Source: Myroides pelagicus
Lineage (GTDB): Bacteria > Bacteroidota > Bacteroidia > Flavobacteriales > Flavobacteriaceae
Reading direction: 5' to 3'
Length of the DNA: 64,000 nt
NCBI RefSeq assembly: GCF_009711055.1
Contig: NZ_WMJY01000010.1
Location: 38,274 to 102,273 of the forward strand
The notes under the pieces were generated by a model, which searched no databases, was not told the DNA's origin, and saw only the letters and a program-made list of their open reading frames with translations. The number at the start of each line of letters is the position of its first letter. Positions within the stretch are counted from its first letter, which is position 1. Made by a program: the position numbers and the translations under genes. Below are positions 44,217 through 53,431 of the stretch, one piece after another.

Positions 44217-46282
44217 AGTTCAAAACTTAAAGTGAAACGGAAATTACGACCAGGCATTGGGAAATTGCTAACTACTTCGTAATATTGATTAGCAAGGTTG
44301 TTAGCTTCGATGCTTCCTTTAAATTTGTACTCACGCCAAGTAAATCCTTTTTGTAGGGACAAGTCATGTGTGTACCACGGTTGTATTTCATTTCTAGGGA
44401 TATTGTTTTTGTTGCCATTATAGCGTTTTCCGACATAAATAAAGCTATAGTTCATTGACCAGTCTTTGTAATCTAGGTTAATAATAGCAGAGCCTGAATG
44501 CCAAGGAGCGTATGGAATTTGATCACCATAATATGAAGGCTGTCCATATATTGTGGTACTTTTATCTTTTGCAATTGTGTATTCATAAGTCGCATTGGTT
44601 GATAGTTGCCAGTTGTCTGCAAGTGCTATGTTAGTACCAATAGCAGCCTCTAATCCGTAGTTTTGCACTTTACCAAGGTTTGTCATCATCCATCTCATCA
44701 TACTCGATGTTGGAGTGGCAATTATTTTATCGGTTATGTGTGCGTAGTAACTTTCGACATTCAAGTGTATTTCTTTCCAGAAAGTATGTTCAAAGTGTTT
44801 GTTGTAAGTAAAACCTAGGTTCAGTTGTCTTGCGTTTTCAGGTTTTAGGTTTGCGGTTCCTATCTGCGTATAATACAAATCGTTAAAAGTAGGAAGTCTA
44901 TACGTTTGTTTATAATACGTATGAATATTTAAGTTTTCATTTTCGAAGGGGTGGTAACTTAAAAAGATCGAAGGTGTAAAAACTGAGCGATTTGGAGCTT
45001 GGTAGTTTACACGTACTTTTTCTTTAGTAAAAGTACCTAATACATTAGCCTGTGCTTTGAATTTCCCTAAGTTCAGACTAGTAGCTAATGCTGTATAAAA
45101 AGTATAGCGCTCTGGATAGGAAAAGGGGGTGCCTTGTCCTTTTCGCGTAGCATTTAATTTGTTGTATTGTAAATCAGTTGCTAAGGAAACCTCCCATATT
45201 GAGTTGATTTTATATAAGTGGGCTGCAGATAAAAAGTATTCTTGTTGATAAAAAGTATTGTCAAACTGAGGGTTGTAGGTTACTTCTTCTCCTTGAAAAC
45301 CAACTGTTTTTCGAGATAAATAATGCAGTTGATCATAAGCATATTTACCCTTTATTTGAAATTGGTAGTGGTCTGAAACAAAGCGAGTCCATTCTCCTTG
45401 TGCCATAACGTTTTTATCCGCTTGGCGCTCGTTGATATTTTCCGTTTCAAGGGTAGTATCACTTTTTTTGATTACAGCGCCAGGTAGGCCTCTATCTGAT
45501 TGGTAATAGTAAAGACTGGCTTGCCAAGTATCTTTGTCTGTTTGGCCAAACCAATTATTCTCAATGCGGTAGGCTTCAATATCCGAATTCAAACGGTAAC
45601 CTATTGTATCATAGGCAATACTTCCGTCAATATTGTTTTTTTTCTGTCTAAATCTATACTTTCCATTCGAGGATATATACTCTGCACTAATTGTCGTACT
45701 GATGTTTTCATTAACTTTAAAATCAGTTCGAATAGAAGGGTTAACAAGCTGAATAGTACCGGCTTTGTATTTTCCTGCAATATTTACTTGTTTATCGTCT
45801 TTAAAGACTGGTTTTTTAGTTTGAATATAAACAGTAGATCCAGAGGCGTATTCTTTTGCAGATTGAAAGATTGAGCTGCGCTGTCCGTTATATAATTTGA
45901 TAGCTTGTACATTATCTAGAGAGAATTTTCCTAAATCAACAATACCATTTTGAGCATTACCTATTTGAGCACCATTATAAAAGACGCCGACATGGTGTGT
46001 GCCCATATTTCTCACATCAATGGTTTTAAGACCTCCCATTCCTCCATAATCTTTTATTTTAGCTCCAGAGAAGTAGCGTAGAGCATCGGCAACAGTAAAA
46101 CTATTGAGTTTTTCTAATTTTTCACCTTCTAGAGTTTGTACGGGAATGAGATCTTTATATACTTCTTTCTGAATGACAATTTCATTTAGTGTAGTAATCG
46201 AATCATTCGAAGTTTGACTCCACAAAGAAAGATTTCCCCAACAGAAAAAGAAAATAATTAATAGGTAGTGTTTTGTATTCAT
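44213..46282 (-). CDS. btuB: BtuB-like TonB-dependent cobalamin receptor
   Basis: A 689-residue outer-membrane receptor with a signal peptide (SLWSQ, cleavage near 22), plug domain (about 40-145, with NSFTVADALRYFSGAKIKDYGGMGGLKTIDVRNMG) and barrel ending in aromatic/hydrophobic LSFEL. The length is near the BtuB size rather than the larger SusC size. It directly follows a cobalamin riboswitch and overlaps the BtuG-like gene, so the ligand is almost certainly a cobamide. BtuF/BtuCD are not in the window and must be elsewhere. Confidence 0.94.
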   Translation of the reverse strand: MNTKHYLLIIFFFCWGNLSLWSQTSNDSITTLNEIVIQKEVYKDLIPVQTLEGEKLEKLNSFTVADALRYFSGAKIKDYGGMGGLKTIDVRNMGTHHVGVFYNGAQIGNAQNGIVDLGKFSLDNVQAIKLYNGQRSSIFQSAKEYASGSTVYIQTKKPVFKDDKQVNIAGKYKAGTIQLVNPSIRTDFKVNENISTTISAEYISSNGKYRFRQKKNNIDGSIAYDTIGYRLNSDIEAYRIENNWFGQTDKDTWQASLYYYQSDRGLPGAVIKKSDTTLETENINERQADKNVMAQGEWTRFVSDHYQFQIKGKYAYDQLHYLSRKTVGFQGEEVTYNPQFDNTFYQQEYFLSAAHLYKINSIWEVSLATDLQYNKLNATRKGQGTPFSYPERYTFYTALATSLNLGKFKAQANVLGTFTKEKVRVNYQAPNRSVFTPSIFLSYHPFENENLNIHTYYKQTYRLPTFNDLYYTQIGTANLKPENARQLNLGFTYNKHFEHTFWKEIHLNVESYYAHITDKIIATPTSSMMRWMMTNLGKVQNYGLEAAIGTNIALADNWQLSTNATYEYTIAKDKSTTIYGQPSYYGDQIPYAPWHSGSAIINLDYKDWSMNYSFIYVGKRYNGNKNNIPRNEIQPWYTHDLSLQKGFTWREYKFKGSIEANNLANQYYEVVSNFPMPGRNFRFTLSFEL

Positions 46283-46301
46283 TTTTTTGGATATGGTATT
46301 A

Positions 46302-46327
46302 GTCTATGTTTTTGGGGAGTCATAGAC
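46302..46327 (-). promoter_or_regulatory. Hairpin between the cobalamin aptamer and the receptor start
   Basis: GTCTATG pairs with CATAGAC around a 12-nt loop holding ACTCCCC on the minus strand, 20 bp before the ATG at 46282. Possibly part of the riboswitch expression platform acting on translation. Confidence 0.4.
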
Positions 46328-46398
46328 ATATTCAAACACCTATCCGCAGTAGTGTTGTCCTATGTTTAGTGTCTTATACCCGAAAACAGTAAACGATG

Positions 46399-46562
46399 TA
46401 TCATGTTTGGCAGGTATTCTGACTTACTCTTTTAAGCAAACGTCCTTCCCATAATCAAATAATCTTACAGTGGAACACAAGGTTTGTTAAATTTATATTG
46501 AGCTTACAGCAGCGGGTCTGTTTAGGATTTACACCTAATTCCCTCTTCGTTATTACGTTAAT
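46399..46562 (-). promoter_or_regulatory. Cobalamin riboswitch
   Basis: Minus-strand landmarks appear in order: GGGAATTAGGTGTAAATCC, GACCCGCTGCTGTAAGC, the B12 box region TTCCACTG, ATGGGAAGGACG, and AGTCAGAATACCTGCC near the 3' end. This is the standard cobalamin aptamer (class with the full B12 box). TATATTTG at 46584-46591 (minus) is a -7 box for the transcript. Bound adenosylcobalamin should repress the downstream uptake operon. Confidence 0.95.
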
Positions 46563-46771
46563 AATAAACCAATATGATAATTACAAATATAGATAAAAAA
46601 ATATCTTAAAAAATAGTATCTAGGAATGAGTAAAGATTAAAAGAAGAAAGGTAAACTTATTTGTACGAAAAACTGCTCTAATACCATTGTATTTAAGAAA
46701 AGCTATTTATGAGTATATTCTATGGTATCTTATATGTAAAGCCAGTGTTGAGGCGTATTGTTATTAAAAAA

Positions 46772-46975
46772 TTATAATACATCTGTTTTTTCTATGATTA
46801 AGAATGAAAATGCACCGAAAAAAGGGATTAATACTATTAAAAAGATCCAACTGATTTTTTGTTCATTATTCAATGATATTTTTCTAAGTCTAAATATACA
46901 GTAAATTAATAGGAATAAGTAGGCAAGAGGTATACAAAGTAAAAAAAACTGCCAGAAGAAGAGTAAGTTAAGCAT
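46772..46975 (-). CDS. Small PLDc_N-domain membrane protein
   Basis: A 67-residue protein with two transmembrane helices (about 5-27 and 42-60). The pattern LAYLFLLIYCIFRLRKISLNNEQKISWIFLIVLIPFFGAFSFLII matches the phospholipase-D-nuclease N-terminal (PLDc_N) domain found alone in many small membrane proteins. The function is unknown. Monocistronic by position. Confidence 0.75.
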   Translation of the reverse strand: MLNLLFFWQFFLLCIPLAYLFLLIYCIFRLRKISLNNEQKISWIFLIVLIPFFGAFSFLIIEKTDVL

Positions 46976-47382
46976 AATAATACGTTTTTGGTTGTATCTT
47001 AAATTTAGTGTAAAAAGTTGAATTGTAGGTAATTAAATGTTTTTTTATTTGAAAATTTTTTTAAAATAGAGTAAGATGTTTGAAAAGTATTGGTCTGAAT
47101 AGAAATTGAGTTTTTTATAGTAGATATAGTTATTAGATACAGAATTTGAGCGTATATTAAAAGTAGACCTTCCCTCATAGAAAGTATAGTATTCAAAGAA
47201 GGCGTTATAGAAGTTACAACTACTGGGTATGGTGAGCATGAAAATGAGGTGAATCTGTATCACAATGCATGAGATAAACCAATAGATACTCTGTTTATGC
47301 TCCTTTGTGAAAACACAAAGCTAAGTAATCAACTTGTAATTGGTTGTGAGAAGGTTTTTAGGCATGTATGTTTATTGTTAAC
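46976..47382. other. 407-bp stretch without a supported gene
   Basis: Two short overlapping minus-strand frames (72 codons from 47263, 63 codons from 47196) cover the middle. The first reads FYNAFFEYYTFYEGRSTFNI, rich in Tyr/Phe/Asn as AT-rich noncoding sequence tends to give. I see no family, promoter or terminator that would support either. Confidence 0.4.
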
Positions 47383-47835
47383 CTATTTTACCACGTGAAA
47401 AAAGGATATTTGACTGTGGTAGGTCTTTAAGGCTTGCTTGTTCATGTCAGTTTCTAGTGTCGGATATACACGCATCCCTCTTTTTCCTTCTTTATTGTTT
47501 GTCGAGATAATTCCAAGGGAACCTAAAACTTCTTTTGGGAATAGAAAATAACCATTGCATTTGTCTGTTTGTACGCTGATCATCATAAAGTCAAAAGCAT
47601 CGTCAGTTTGATAGGGTTGAGTAATACCTTGTTTATTTCTTTTCCAAATAGCAACAAATAGTCCAATCTTTTTTGGGGTGATTTTTGCCTGTCTATAGAT
47701 GACTTTCTTTTCTCCAATTTTAAAAGTATGAGCATTGTATTCATTTTTCTCATGGATAGGAGACAATTCAGTAAGGGGTGTCATTGGATTTGAAATGGAT
47801 ACATTTGCTTGTAAATGGTTTAGATAAATTTGCAT
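47383..47835 (-). CDS. MepB-like protein
   Basis: A 150-residue soluble protein matching the MepB family (EKNEYNAHTFKIGEKKVIYRQAKITPKKIGLFVAIWKR, then FLFPKEVLGSLGI and GKRGMRVYP). In Staphylococcus aureus mepB is the third gene of the mepRAB multidrug operon but its function is unknown. Here no MATE pump or MarR regulator is adjacent, so nothing suggests a link to drug efflux. It diverges from an EamA transporter gene. Confidence 0.85.
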   Translation of the reverse strand: MQIYLNHLQANVSISNPMTPLTELSPIHEKNEYNAHTFKIGEKKVIYRQAKITPKKIGLFVAIWKRNKQGITQPYQTDDAFDFMMISVQTDKCNGYFLFPKEVLGSLGIISTNNKEGKRGMRVYPTLETDMNKQALKTYHSQISFFHVVK

Positions 47836-47937
47836 TTTCTTTGTTGTGGAGAAATGATTGTATACAAATATATTTAAATCGTCGGTATTGTGGAAAATGA
47901 TTGTTACTTTGTAATTTACAATTTAATCTAGATAGAT

Positions 47938-48810
47938 ATGCTTTCTAAGCCAAGAATAGCACTTATTATAGGGATATTATGTATTTCTATTTTTCCTGTT
48001 ATCGTAAAGATGAGTTTGACGCCGAGTTTGATCTCTGCGTTTTATCGCATGGCAATTGCCTTAGTCTTTGTACTCCCATACGCCTTATTGACTAAACAAT
48101 TCAAAGTGTACAATAAAAATACGATGCTTCTAATTGTGTTGAGTGGAGTGTTTTTTGGTTCCGATATTGCTGTTTGGAATCAAGCAATACAAGGATCAAC
48201 AGCAACACAAGCTACTTTATTGACTAATCTTGCACCAGTATGGGTAGGGGTAGGAAGTTATTTCTTTTTAACCAATAAGCCTAGCTTAAATTTTTGGATA
48301 GGAACAGTCGTTGCACTTGTTGGTATGGTTGTTTTGGTGGGGGCAGATGTCTTTATGAGTTTATCATTTGATTTACCTTTTGGGTTAGGAGTACTATCTG
48401 GGATTTTGTATGCATGTTATATATTGGTTAGTAAACGAATATTAGAAGAAGTTGCCGTTGTACCTTTTATGACGTATAGTTTATTAGTGTCATCTGTTTT
48501 TTTAGGGGTAATTAATTGGTTAGGAGGTTCAAGTTTTACAGGCTTTAGTACAGCGGGTTGGGCTACTTTATTTGTACAAGGAATCGTTTGTCAGTTACTT
48601 GCATGGTTGTTGTTGAGTTATGCGACTAAATATATGCGTGCAACACGTGTATCCTTGAGTTTATTAAGTCAGGCCTTGTTAGCAGCTTTATTGGCATGGG
48701 GGATATTAGATGAAGAAGTTACTCGTCAGATGGTCTTGGGAGGTTTTATCATTTTGTGTGGTATTGCAATAACTTTTGTAGAGCGACCACTATGGTATAA
48801 ACGAAAATAG
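47938..48810 (+). CDS. EamA/DMT family transporter
   Basis: A 290-residue inner-membrane protein with ten helices in two repeated EamA halves (first about 5-135, second about 148-285). GSTATQATLLTNLAPVWVGVGSYFF and MRATRVSLSLLSQALLAALLAWGILDEEV are equivalent ends of the halves. Family members export metabolites, amino acids or nucleotides; the substrate is undeterminable. A terminator follows. Confidence 0.92.
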   Translation: MLSKPRIALIIGILCISIFPVIVKMSLTPSLISAFYRMAIALVFVLPYALLTKQFKVYNKNTMLLIVLSGVFFGSDIAVWNQAIQGSTATQATLLTNLAPVWVGVGSYFFLTNKPSLNFWIGTVVALVGMVVLVGADVFMSLSFDLPFGLGVLSGILYACYILVSKRILEEVAVVPFMTYSLLVSSVFLGVINWLGGSSFTGFSTAGWATLFVQGIVCQLLAWLLLSYATKYMRATRVSLSLLSQALLAALLAWGILDEEVTRQMVLGGFIILCGIAITFVERPLWYKRK

Positions 48811-48811
48811 A

Positions 48812-48855
48812 TAAGAGTCCTGATAAACACATTCGCTTATCAGTACTCTTTTTGT
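48812..48855. terminator. Bidirectional terminator between the EamA and DUF456 genes
   Basis: AAGAGTCCTGATAA pairs with TTATCAGTACTCTT (one mismatch) around a 10-nt loop, with T residues behind it. Confidence 0.75.
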
Positions 48856-48859
48856 TATA

Positions 48860-49360
48860 TTAGAACCAAATTGCATAGTTCTTTATAATGAGATACAATC
48901 CAATACCAAAGAATATGAACCCTACGATTACCTTCATTACTGTAGAAGCTAAAAAGCCTAGGAAAGAACCTACAGCTGCTTTGAAGGCACGTTCAATATC
49001 ACTGCTTTGATAAATTAGTTCACCAATAAATGCGCCTAAAAATGGACCTAAGATGAAACCGAAGGGTATTGGTGTAAGTAATCCGACTACCAATCCAATA
49101 TTTGTCCCCCAAACCCCATATTTGGTACCTCCTAGTTTTTTTGTCCCCATAGAAGGAATGACGTAGTCAAGAATGGTGATCGCAATTGTGACAATGGCTG
49201 TTGCCCAAAGTAAATAGCCACTAACTACTACTCCGTCTACAAAGTATAAAGCTAATATACCGAACCAGCTAAATGGTAGTCCTGGTAGTCCTGGCAGAAC
49301 ACTTCCGATTAGTCCTACTATAAGTAAGACAAGACTTAATATTAACAGAAAATATTCCAT
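48860..49360 (-). CDS. DUF456 family membrane protein
   Basis: A 166-residue membrane protein with about four helices and glycine-rich loops (GLIGSVLPGLPGLPFSWFGIL at 17-37, a DUF456 hallmark; GTKYGVWGTNIGLVVGLLTP; GPFLGAFIGELIYQ). The two glycine-rich segments suggest an internal repeat with glycine-zipper helices. The function is unknown. It diverges from a small lipoprotein gene 51 bp away. Confidence 0.9.
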   Translation of the reverse strand: MEYFLLILSLVLLIVGLIGSVLPGLPGLPFSWFGILALYFVDGVVVSGYLLWATAIVTIAITILDYVIPSMGTKKLGGTKYGVWGTNIGLVVGLLTPIPFGFILGPFLGAFIGELIYQSSDIERAFKAAVGSFLGFLASTVMKVIVGFIFFGIGLYLIIKNYAIWF

Positions 49361-49411
49361 TGTTTTTTTTTGTATTTTTGATTATTAAACGTTTTACCTT
49401 AGTAATTAAGT

Positions 49412-49894
49412 ATGTATAGATTGTTTTTTCTTGTCGCACTATCATTTACTTTTACCACTTGTAATTTTTCAAGTTCTAAGATAGGAAAAGAAGGTGAATT
49501 ATTGCAAAAAGAGTTGGATAAAATAGATTGGTCCAAAGTAGATACGTATCCTAGTTTCGAAGGTTGTGATACTCTAGAAGAAATTGCACAGCGCAAAGCT
49601 TGTTTTTTCGATAGTATGACGAAAGAGTTGCAATTGCGATTTTCCCAAGACACCTTGTATGGGAAGTTTAAAGATATGAATGAAATTCAAATACTCGTTA
49701 CAGTTAATGCAGATTCAAAACTCGAATTAGTCGCATACAATTTGCCTGATAGCTTGGCTGTACAAGCTAAGTTAATAGATAGTTTGCTCGTTAGTAAGAA
49801 AAGAGATTTCCCTGCGATTTACCCTGCTACAAAGCGTGGAGTACCAGTGACAAGTCAATTTATTGTTCCTGTTGTTTTGACTAGAAATCCATAA
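49412..49894 (+). CDS. Small lipoprotein with TonB-C-terminal-like region
   Basis: A 160-residue protein with a lipoprotein signal (FTFTTCNF, Cys17). YPSFEGCDTLEEIAQRKACFFDSM follows, then EIQILVTVNADSKLELVAYN...KRGVPVTSQFIVPVVL, which resembles the TonB C-terminal fold as found in flavobacterial periplasmic proteins. Two conserved cysteines in the mature part (in GCDT and KACF) might form a disulfide. The function is unknown; it is not a true TonB since it has no membrane anchor helix or Pro-rich spacer. Confidence 0.75.
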   Translation: MYRLFFLVALSFTFTTCNFSSSKIGKEGELLQKELDKIDWSKVDTYPSFEGCDTLEEIAQRKACFFDSMTKELQLRFSQDTLYGKFKDMNEIQILVTVNADSKLELVAYNLPDSLAVQAKLIDSLLVSKKRDFPAIYPATKRGVPVTSQFIVPVVLTRNP

Positions 49895-49900
49895 ATACTA

Positions 49901-50842
49901 TTAATCTTTCTTTAAGCGAAAGGTGAGAACGAAAATACTCCCGATACTTACTGGTAGTACAATATTGAGTAGCCAAATTAAAGTAGCGACTAAGGCAACT
50001 ATCCATTGACTAACGCCTAAGGTACTGAAGATAAACATAGCAATACTACCTTTAACGGCAAATTCTAAGAATTGGAAATTGGGTAGTGAAGAGGCTAGCA
50101 AATAGATTGCAGAGACTGCACACAGTAATTCAAAATAGGGGAGTTCCACGCCAAATAAGTAGTATAAGATCACGTATTGATGGGTGAATGAGGCATAACG
50201 TAAAAATGCAAGTCCAATGTTTAAGTGATGTTTCTTTTTTGGGATTTCATTGATTAATTTTATAATTGTCTGAATAGAATAGCCTTTGATTGCAAAGTTG
50301 CGTACAAAGAAAAGTAATGTGACTACTACCGCAATGACAGCATAAGTGATGTAGAGATAGTGGTTGGGTACAATGGGGTGAAATAAATTCAGAATACTCA
50401 GACCTAATAGACCAAATACAATAGCATAAATGACCTGTATTCCATTGCAGACCATATTTAGGAAGATGACACGAGGGGTGTCTTTTTTATCAAAATAGAG
50501 TGCTTTTCCTGCGTATTCTCCAATGCCATTTGGTGTAAAAATTCCAAGTGTTAATGCGCTAAGTACTTGTTTGGTCGATTGGGCAATGGTGACAGGTTTT
50601 ATTGTAGAACTAAGGTTTCTCCATTTGAGTATTTCTACAAAGCGATTGGAGAACGTCAGTAATAAAAGTAAGATAACTGACAGACTATTCTCTGGTTTAC
50701 TAATGATAGAAGTCAATAGTTCGAGGTCAAGTGTATCGTCTTTGGATAGCTGATTGTATATATAATAAAAAGCACCACTAACCACTAGAATTTTGATTAG
50801 AAGTACGAGATATTGCTTAGTTTTGTCGTATGGAATTTTCAT
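49901..50842 (-). CDS. Flippase-like membrane protein (UPF0104, lysylphosphatidylglycerol synthase TM family)
   Basis: A 313-residue membrane protein with about eight helices, matching the UPF0104/AglD/MprF transmembrane domain: TKQVLSALTLGIFTPNGIGEYAGKALYF in the first half and NFQFLEFAVKGSIAMFIFSTLG in the second. The soluble aminoacyl transferase domain of MprF is absent, so it is not a phosphatidylglycerol lysyl transferase; a lipid or glycolipid flipping role is inferred from the family. Convergent with the preceding lipoprotein gene. Confidence 0.88.
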   Translation of the reverse strand: MKIPYDKTKQYLVLLIKILVVSGAFYYIYNQLSKDDTLDLELLTSIISKPENSLSVILLLLLTFSNRFVEILKWRNLSSTIKPVTIAQSTKQVLSALTLGIFTPNGIGEYAGKALYFDKKDTPRVIFLNMVCNGIQVIYAIVFGLLGLSILNLFHPIVPNHYLYITYAVIAVVVTLLFFVRNFAIKGYSIQTIIKLINEIPKKKHHLNIGLAFLRYASFTHQYVILYYLFGVELPYFELLCAVSAIYLLASSLPNFQFLEFAVKGSIAMFIFSTLGVSQWIVALVATLIWLLNIVLPVSIGSIFVLTFRLKKD

Positions 50843-50959
50843 TGCTGCAAAGTAAATGATTATTTCTTTTCAACGACTACATTGTGAAAAATTTGACAAT
50901 GAAAAGACCGTTGGTTTTGAGTAATAGTAATCGCTATAACAGTAGTTAAATTTAGGAGT

Positions 50960-51520
50960 TTGGAAATAGATAGAGTGATATTGGGAATAGACCCGGGAAC
51001 GAATATTATGGGATTTGGTGTAATCCGTATTGTGAAGAAGAAGATGGAGTTTTTACAATTAAATGAGTTGATTTTGTCAAAGTATCCTGATAAATATACG
51101 CGCTTGCGTTTAATCTTTGAACGAACAATAGAACTAATTGAGACGCATCATCCGGATGAGATTGCAATTGAGGCCCCTTTTTACGGAAATAATAATCCTA
51201 AAGTTTTACTGACCTTAGGTCGAGCACAAGGAGTCGCTATGGCCGCTGCCTTGTCGCGTGATATACCAGTAACTGAATATGAGCCTAAGAAAATTAAGAA
51301 GTCTATAACTGGTAAAGGAAATGCGAGTAAGGAACAGGTGGCAAAGATGTTGCAACAGTTATTGCCAGGTTTTAATGAATTGCCTAAGCATTTGGATAGT
51401 ACAGATGGTTTAGCAGCGGCTGTTTGTCATTATTACAATAGTGGAACTACAATTGTCGGAAAGAGTTATAGTGGTTGGGACGCATTTGTCAAACAGAATC
51501 AAGATAGAGTGAAAAAGTAA
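50960..51520 (+). CDS. ruvC: Holliday junction resolvase RuvC
   Basis: A 186-residue endonuclease with catalytic acidic residues in ILGIDPGTNIMGFG (first Asp near residue 10), IAIEAPFYG (Glu near 71) and LDSTDGLAAAVCHYY (Asp pair at 144/147). It cleaves Holliday junctions with RuvAB. The start is a TTG at 50960; the preceding in-frame codons contain no ATG back to a stop at 50918, and AGGAG at 50954 is too close to act as a ribosome-binding site. First gene of a five-gene plus-strand operon. Confidence 0.95.
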   Translation: MEIDRVILGIDPGTNIMGFGVIRIVKKKMEFLQLNELILSKYPDKYTRLRLIFERTIELIETHHPDEIAIEAPFYGNNNPKVLLTLGRAQGVAMAAALSRDIPVTEYEPKKIKKSITGKGNASKEQVAKMLQQLLPGFNELPKHLDSTDGLAAAVCHYYNSGTTIVGKSYSGWDAFVKQNQDRVKK

Positions 51521-52653
51521 TGGCAGGTATATATATTCATATCCCTTTTTGTAAACAAGCATGTCACTATTGCGATTTTCACTTTTCTACTTCTTTGAAA
51601 AAGAAAGAAGAGCTAATAGGCTGTTTAAAGCGCGAATTAGTTTTGCGCAAAGAGGAGTTACAAGGCGAACAAATTGAAACGATTTATTTTGGAGGAGGAA
51701 CACCTAGTATTCTTACTGTAGAGGAGATTAATGATTTAATCGCTACAGTCTACTTGCACTATGAAGTAGTTGACCAACCAGAGGTTACGTTAGAAGCTAA
51801 TCCTGATGATTTAGACTTAGAGACAATAAAGCGACTCAGTATGTCAAAAGTTAATCGACTCAGTATAGGAGTTCAATCGTTTGATGAATCTGACCTACAG
51901 ATGATGAATAGGGCGCACAATGCAACTGAAGCGATAGATTGTTTGCGTCATGCTACACAGTATTTTGACAATATATCTATAGATCTAATTTATGGTATCC
52001 CTGACTTATCAAATGCACAATGGTTAGATAATATACAGCGTGTATTGGATTTGGGTATTCCACATATTTCTTGTTATGCTTTGACAGTAGAAGAGCGTAC
52101 GGCTTTGAATAAATTAATACAAAAAGGCGTGATACCTAGTCCCAAAGAGGAAGTAGCACACCAACATTTTATGCTGTTAATCGAAACTTTAAAAGCGAAT
52201 GGATATATCCATTATGAACTGTCAAACTTTGCTAAGCCAGGATATTATTCAAAAAATAATTCAGCCTATTGGTTAGGAAAGAAGTATTTGGGTATTGGAC
52301 CTTCAGCACATAGTTTTGACGGAATACATCGCAGTTGGAATGTAGCGAATAATACGTTGTATATTAAAGCTATAGAAGAAGGGAATCAACCGAGAGAAAT
52401 TGAAACTTTGACAGTAGATGATCGCTATAATGAATACATTATGACAGGACTTAGAACAATATGGGGGGTAGATATCACTCGTGTCACTCGTGAGATGGGG
52501 GCAAAATACGGTTGTTATCTAGAAAAGGAGTCTGCTCGATTTATTGCTGATGGATTAATGCACCGAGAAGGTGAGGTGTTGACTATAACTGATCAAGGTA
52601 AATTTTTAAGTGATGGTATCGCATCTAATTTATTTTGGGTAGATTTGAAATAA
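51520..52653 (+). CDS. hemW: Radical SAM heme chaperone HemW
   Basis: A 377-residue HemN-like radical SAM protein, with cluster motif CKQACHYCDF near residue 10. GGGTPSIL, EANPDDLDLETIKRL and RLSIGVQSFDES are further signatures. At 377 residues it lacks the longer N- and C-terminal parts of true HemN, so HemW, which delivers heme to proteins, is more likely than coproporphyrinogen dehydrogenase. Its ATG overlaps the ruvC stop codon (TAATG). Confidence 0.93.
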   Translation: MAGIYIHIPFCKQACHYCDFHFSTSLKKKEELIGCLKRELVLRKEELQGEQIETIYFGGGTPSILTVEEINDLIATVYLHYEVVDQPEVTLEANPDDLDLETIKRLSMSKVNRLSIGVQSFDESDLQMMNRAHNATEAIDCLRHATQYFDNISIDLIYGIPDLSNAQWLDNIQRVLDLGIPHISCYALTVEERTALNKLIQKGVIPSPKEEVAHQHFMLLIETLKANGYIHYELSNFAKPGYYSKNNSAYWLGKKYLGIGPSAHSFDGIHRSWNVANNTLYIKAIEEGNQPREIETLTVDDRYNEYIMTGLRTIWGVDITRVTREMGAKYGCYLEKESARFIADGLMHREGEVLTITDQGKFLSDGIASNLFWVDLK

Positions 52654-52657
52654 AACT

Positions 52658-53431
52658 GTGAAAGCAACATTAACTTATCAAGGTGTTAATTATACAATAG
52701 ACTTTAGTCAACCTATTGATCTTTCTATTCCATTGGTTAATTCTGATGCAAACCCGATAGCATGGTACTTAGCTGCACCTGTCATAGCTCCTGTTACGAT
52801 TGGAGATTGGGTAGGGAAGGTTGATTCAGGTCATTCTTCAACTAACTTTAATACAGTTGTATTCAATCCACATGCACATGGTACACATACAGAGTGTTTA
52901 GGGCATATTACTAAGGAATTTTACTCTGTCTCAGAATCATTGAAGTCCTATATGTTTTTAGCTCAAGTTATCTCAGTAGATCCTGAAGTGCAAATGGATG
53001 GTGATAGGATAATTACGCGGAAGCAACTTGAAGCACTGTGGGTAGACTATGGTCAGAATGCCATTGTAATTCGCACGTTACCTAATACGATAGATAAAAA
53101 AAGCAGAAAGTATTCACATACAAATCCTCCTTATTTAGTGTCTGAAGCAGCAGTCTTTTTACGTGAGAAAGGTATTGAACATCTATTAATAGATTTGCCT
53201 AGTGTGGATAAAGAGAAGGACGATGGAAGACTTTTGGCTCACAAGGCATTTTGGAATGTAAAGGACGTGAACGACCTGAATGAAGATGCACGCTTAAATG
53301 CTACAATCACAGAAATGATTTATGTAGCTGATGAGGTAGTTGATGGTTTATATATTTTAAATTTACAAATAACAGCTTTAGTAAATGATGCTAGCCCAAG
53401 TAAACCAATCTTATATAAAATTGTAAAGTAA
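52658..53431 (+). CDS. Cyclase family (kynurenine formamidase-like) metal hydrolase
   Basis: A 257-residue protein of the cyclase/KynB superfamily. HAHGTHTECLGHI (about residues 71-83) corresponds to the metal-binding H-x-G-T-H-x-D motif with Glu in place of Asp, and LLIDLPSVDKEKDDGRLLAHKAFW supplies the second histidine. The start is a GTG at 52658, 4 bp behind hemW. The substrate is unknown; without other kynurenine genes I would not call it formamidase. Confidence 0.85.
   Translation: MKATLTYQGVNYTIDFSQPIDLSIPLVNSDANPIAWYLAAPVIAPVTIGDWVGKVDSGHSSTNFNTVVFNPHAHGTHTECLGHITKEFYSVSESLKSYMFLAQVISVDPEVQMDGDRIITRKQLEALWVDYGQNAIVIRTLPNTIDKKSRKYSHTNPPYLVSEAAVFLREKGIEHLLIDLPSVDKEKDDGRLLAHKAFWNVKDVNDLNEDARLNATITEMIYVADEVVDGLYILNLQITALVNDASPSKPILYKIVK

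Noticed and set aside
47005..47263. Two short minus-strand frames (63 and 72 codons)
   Set aside because: They overlap each other, are Tyr/Phe/Asn-rich as expected of AT-rich spacer, and match nothing I recognise.
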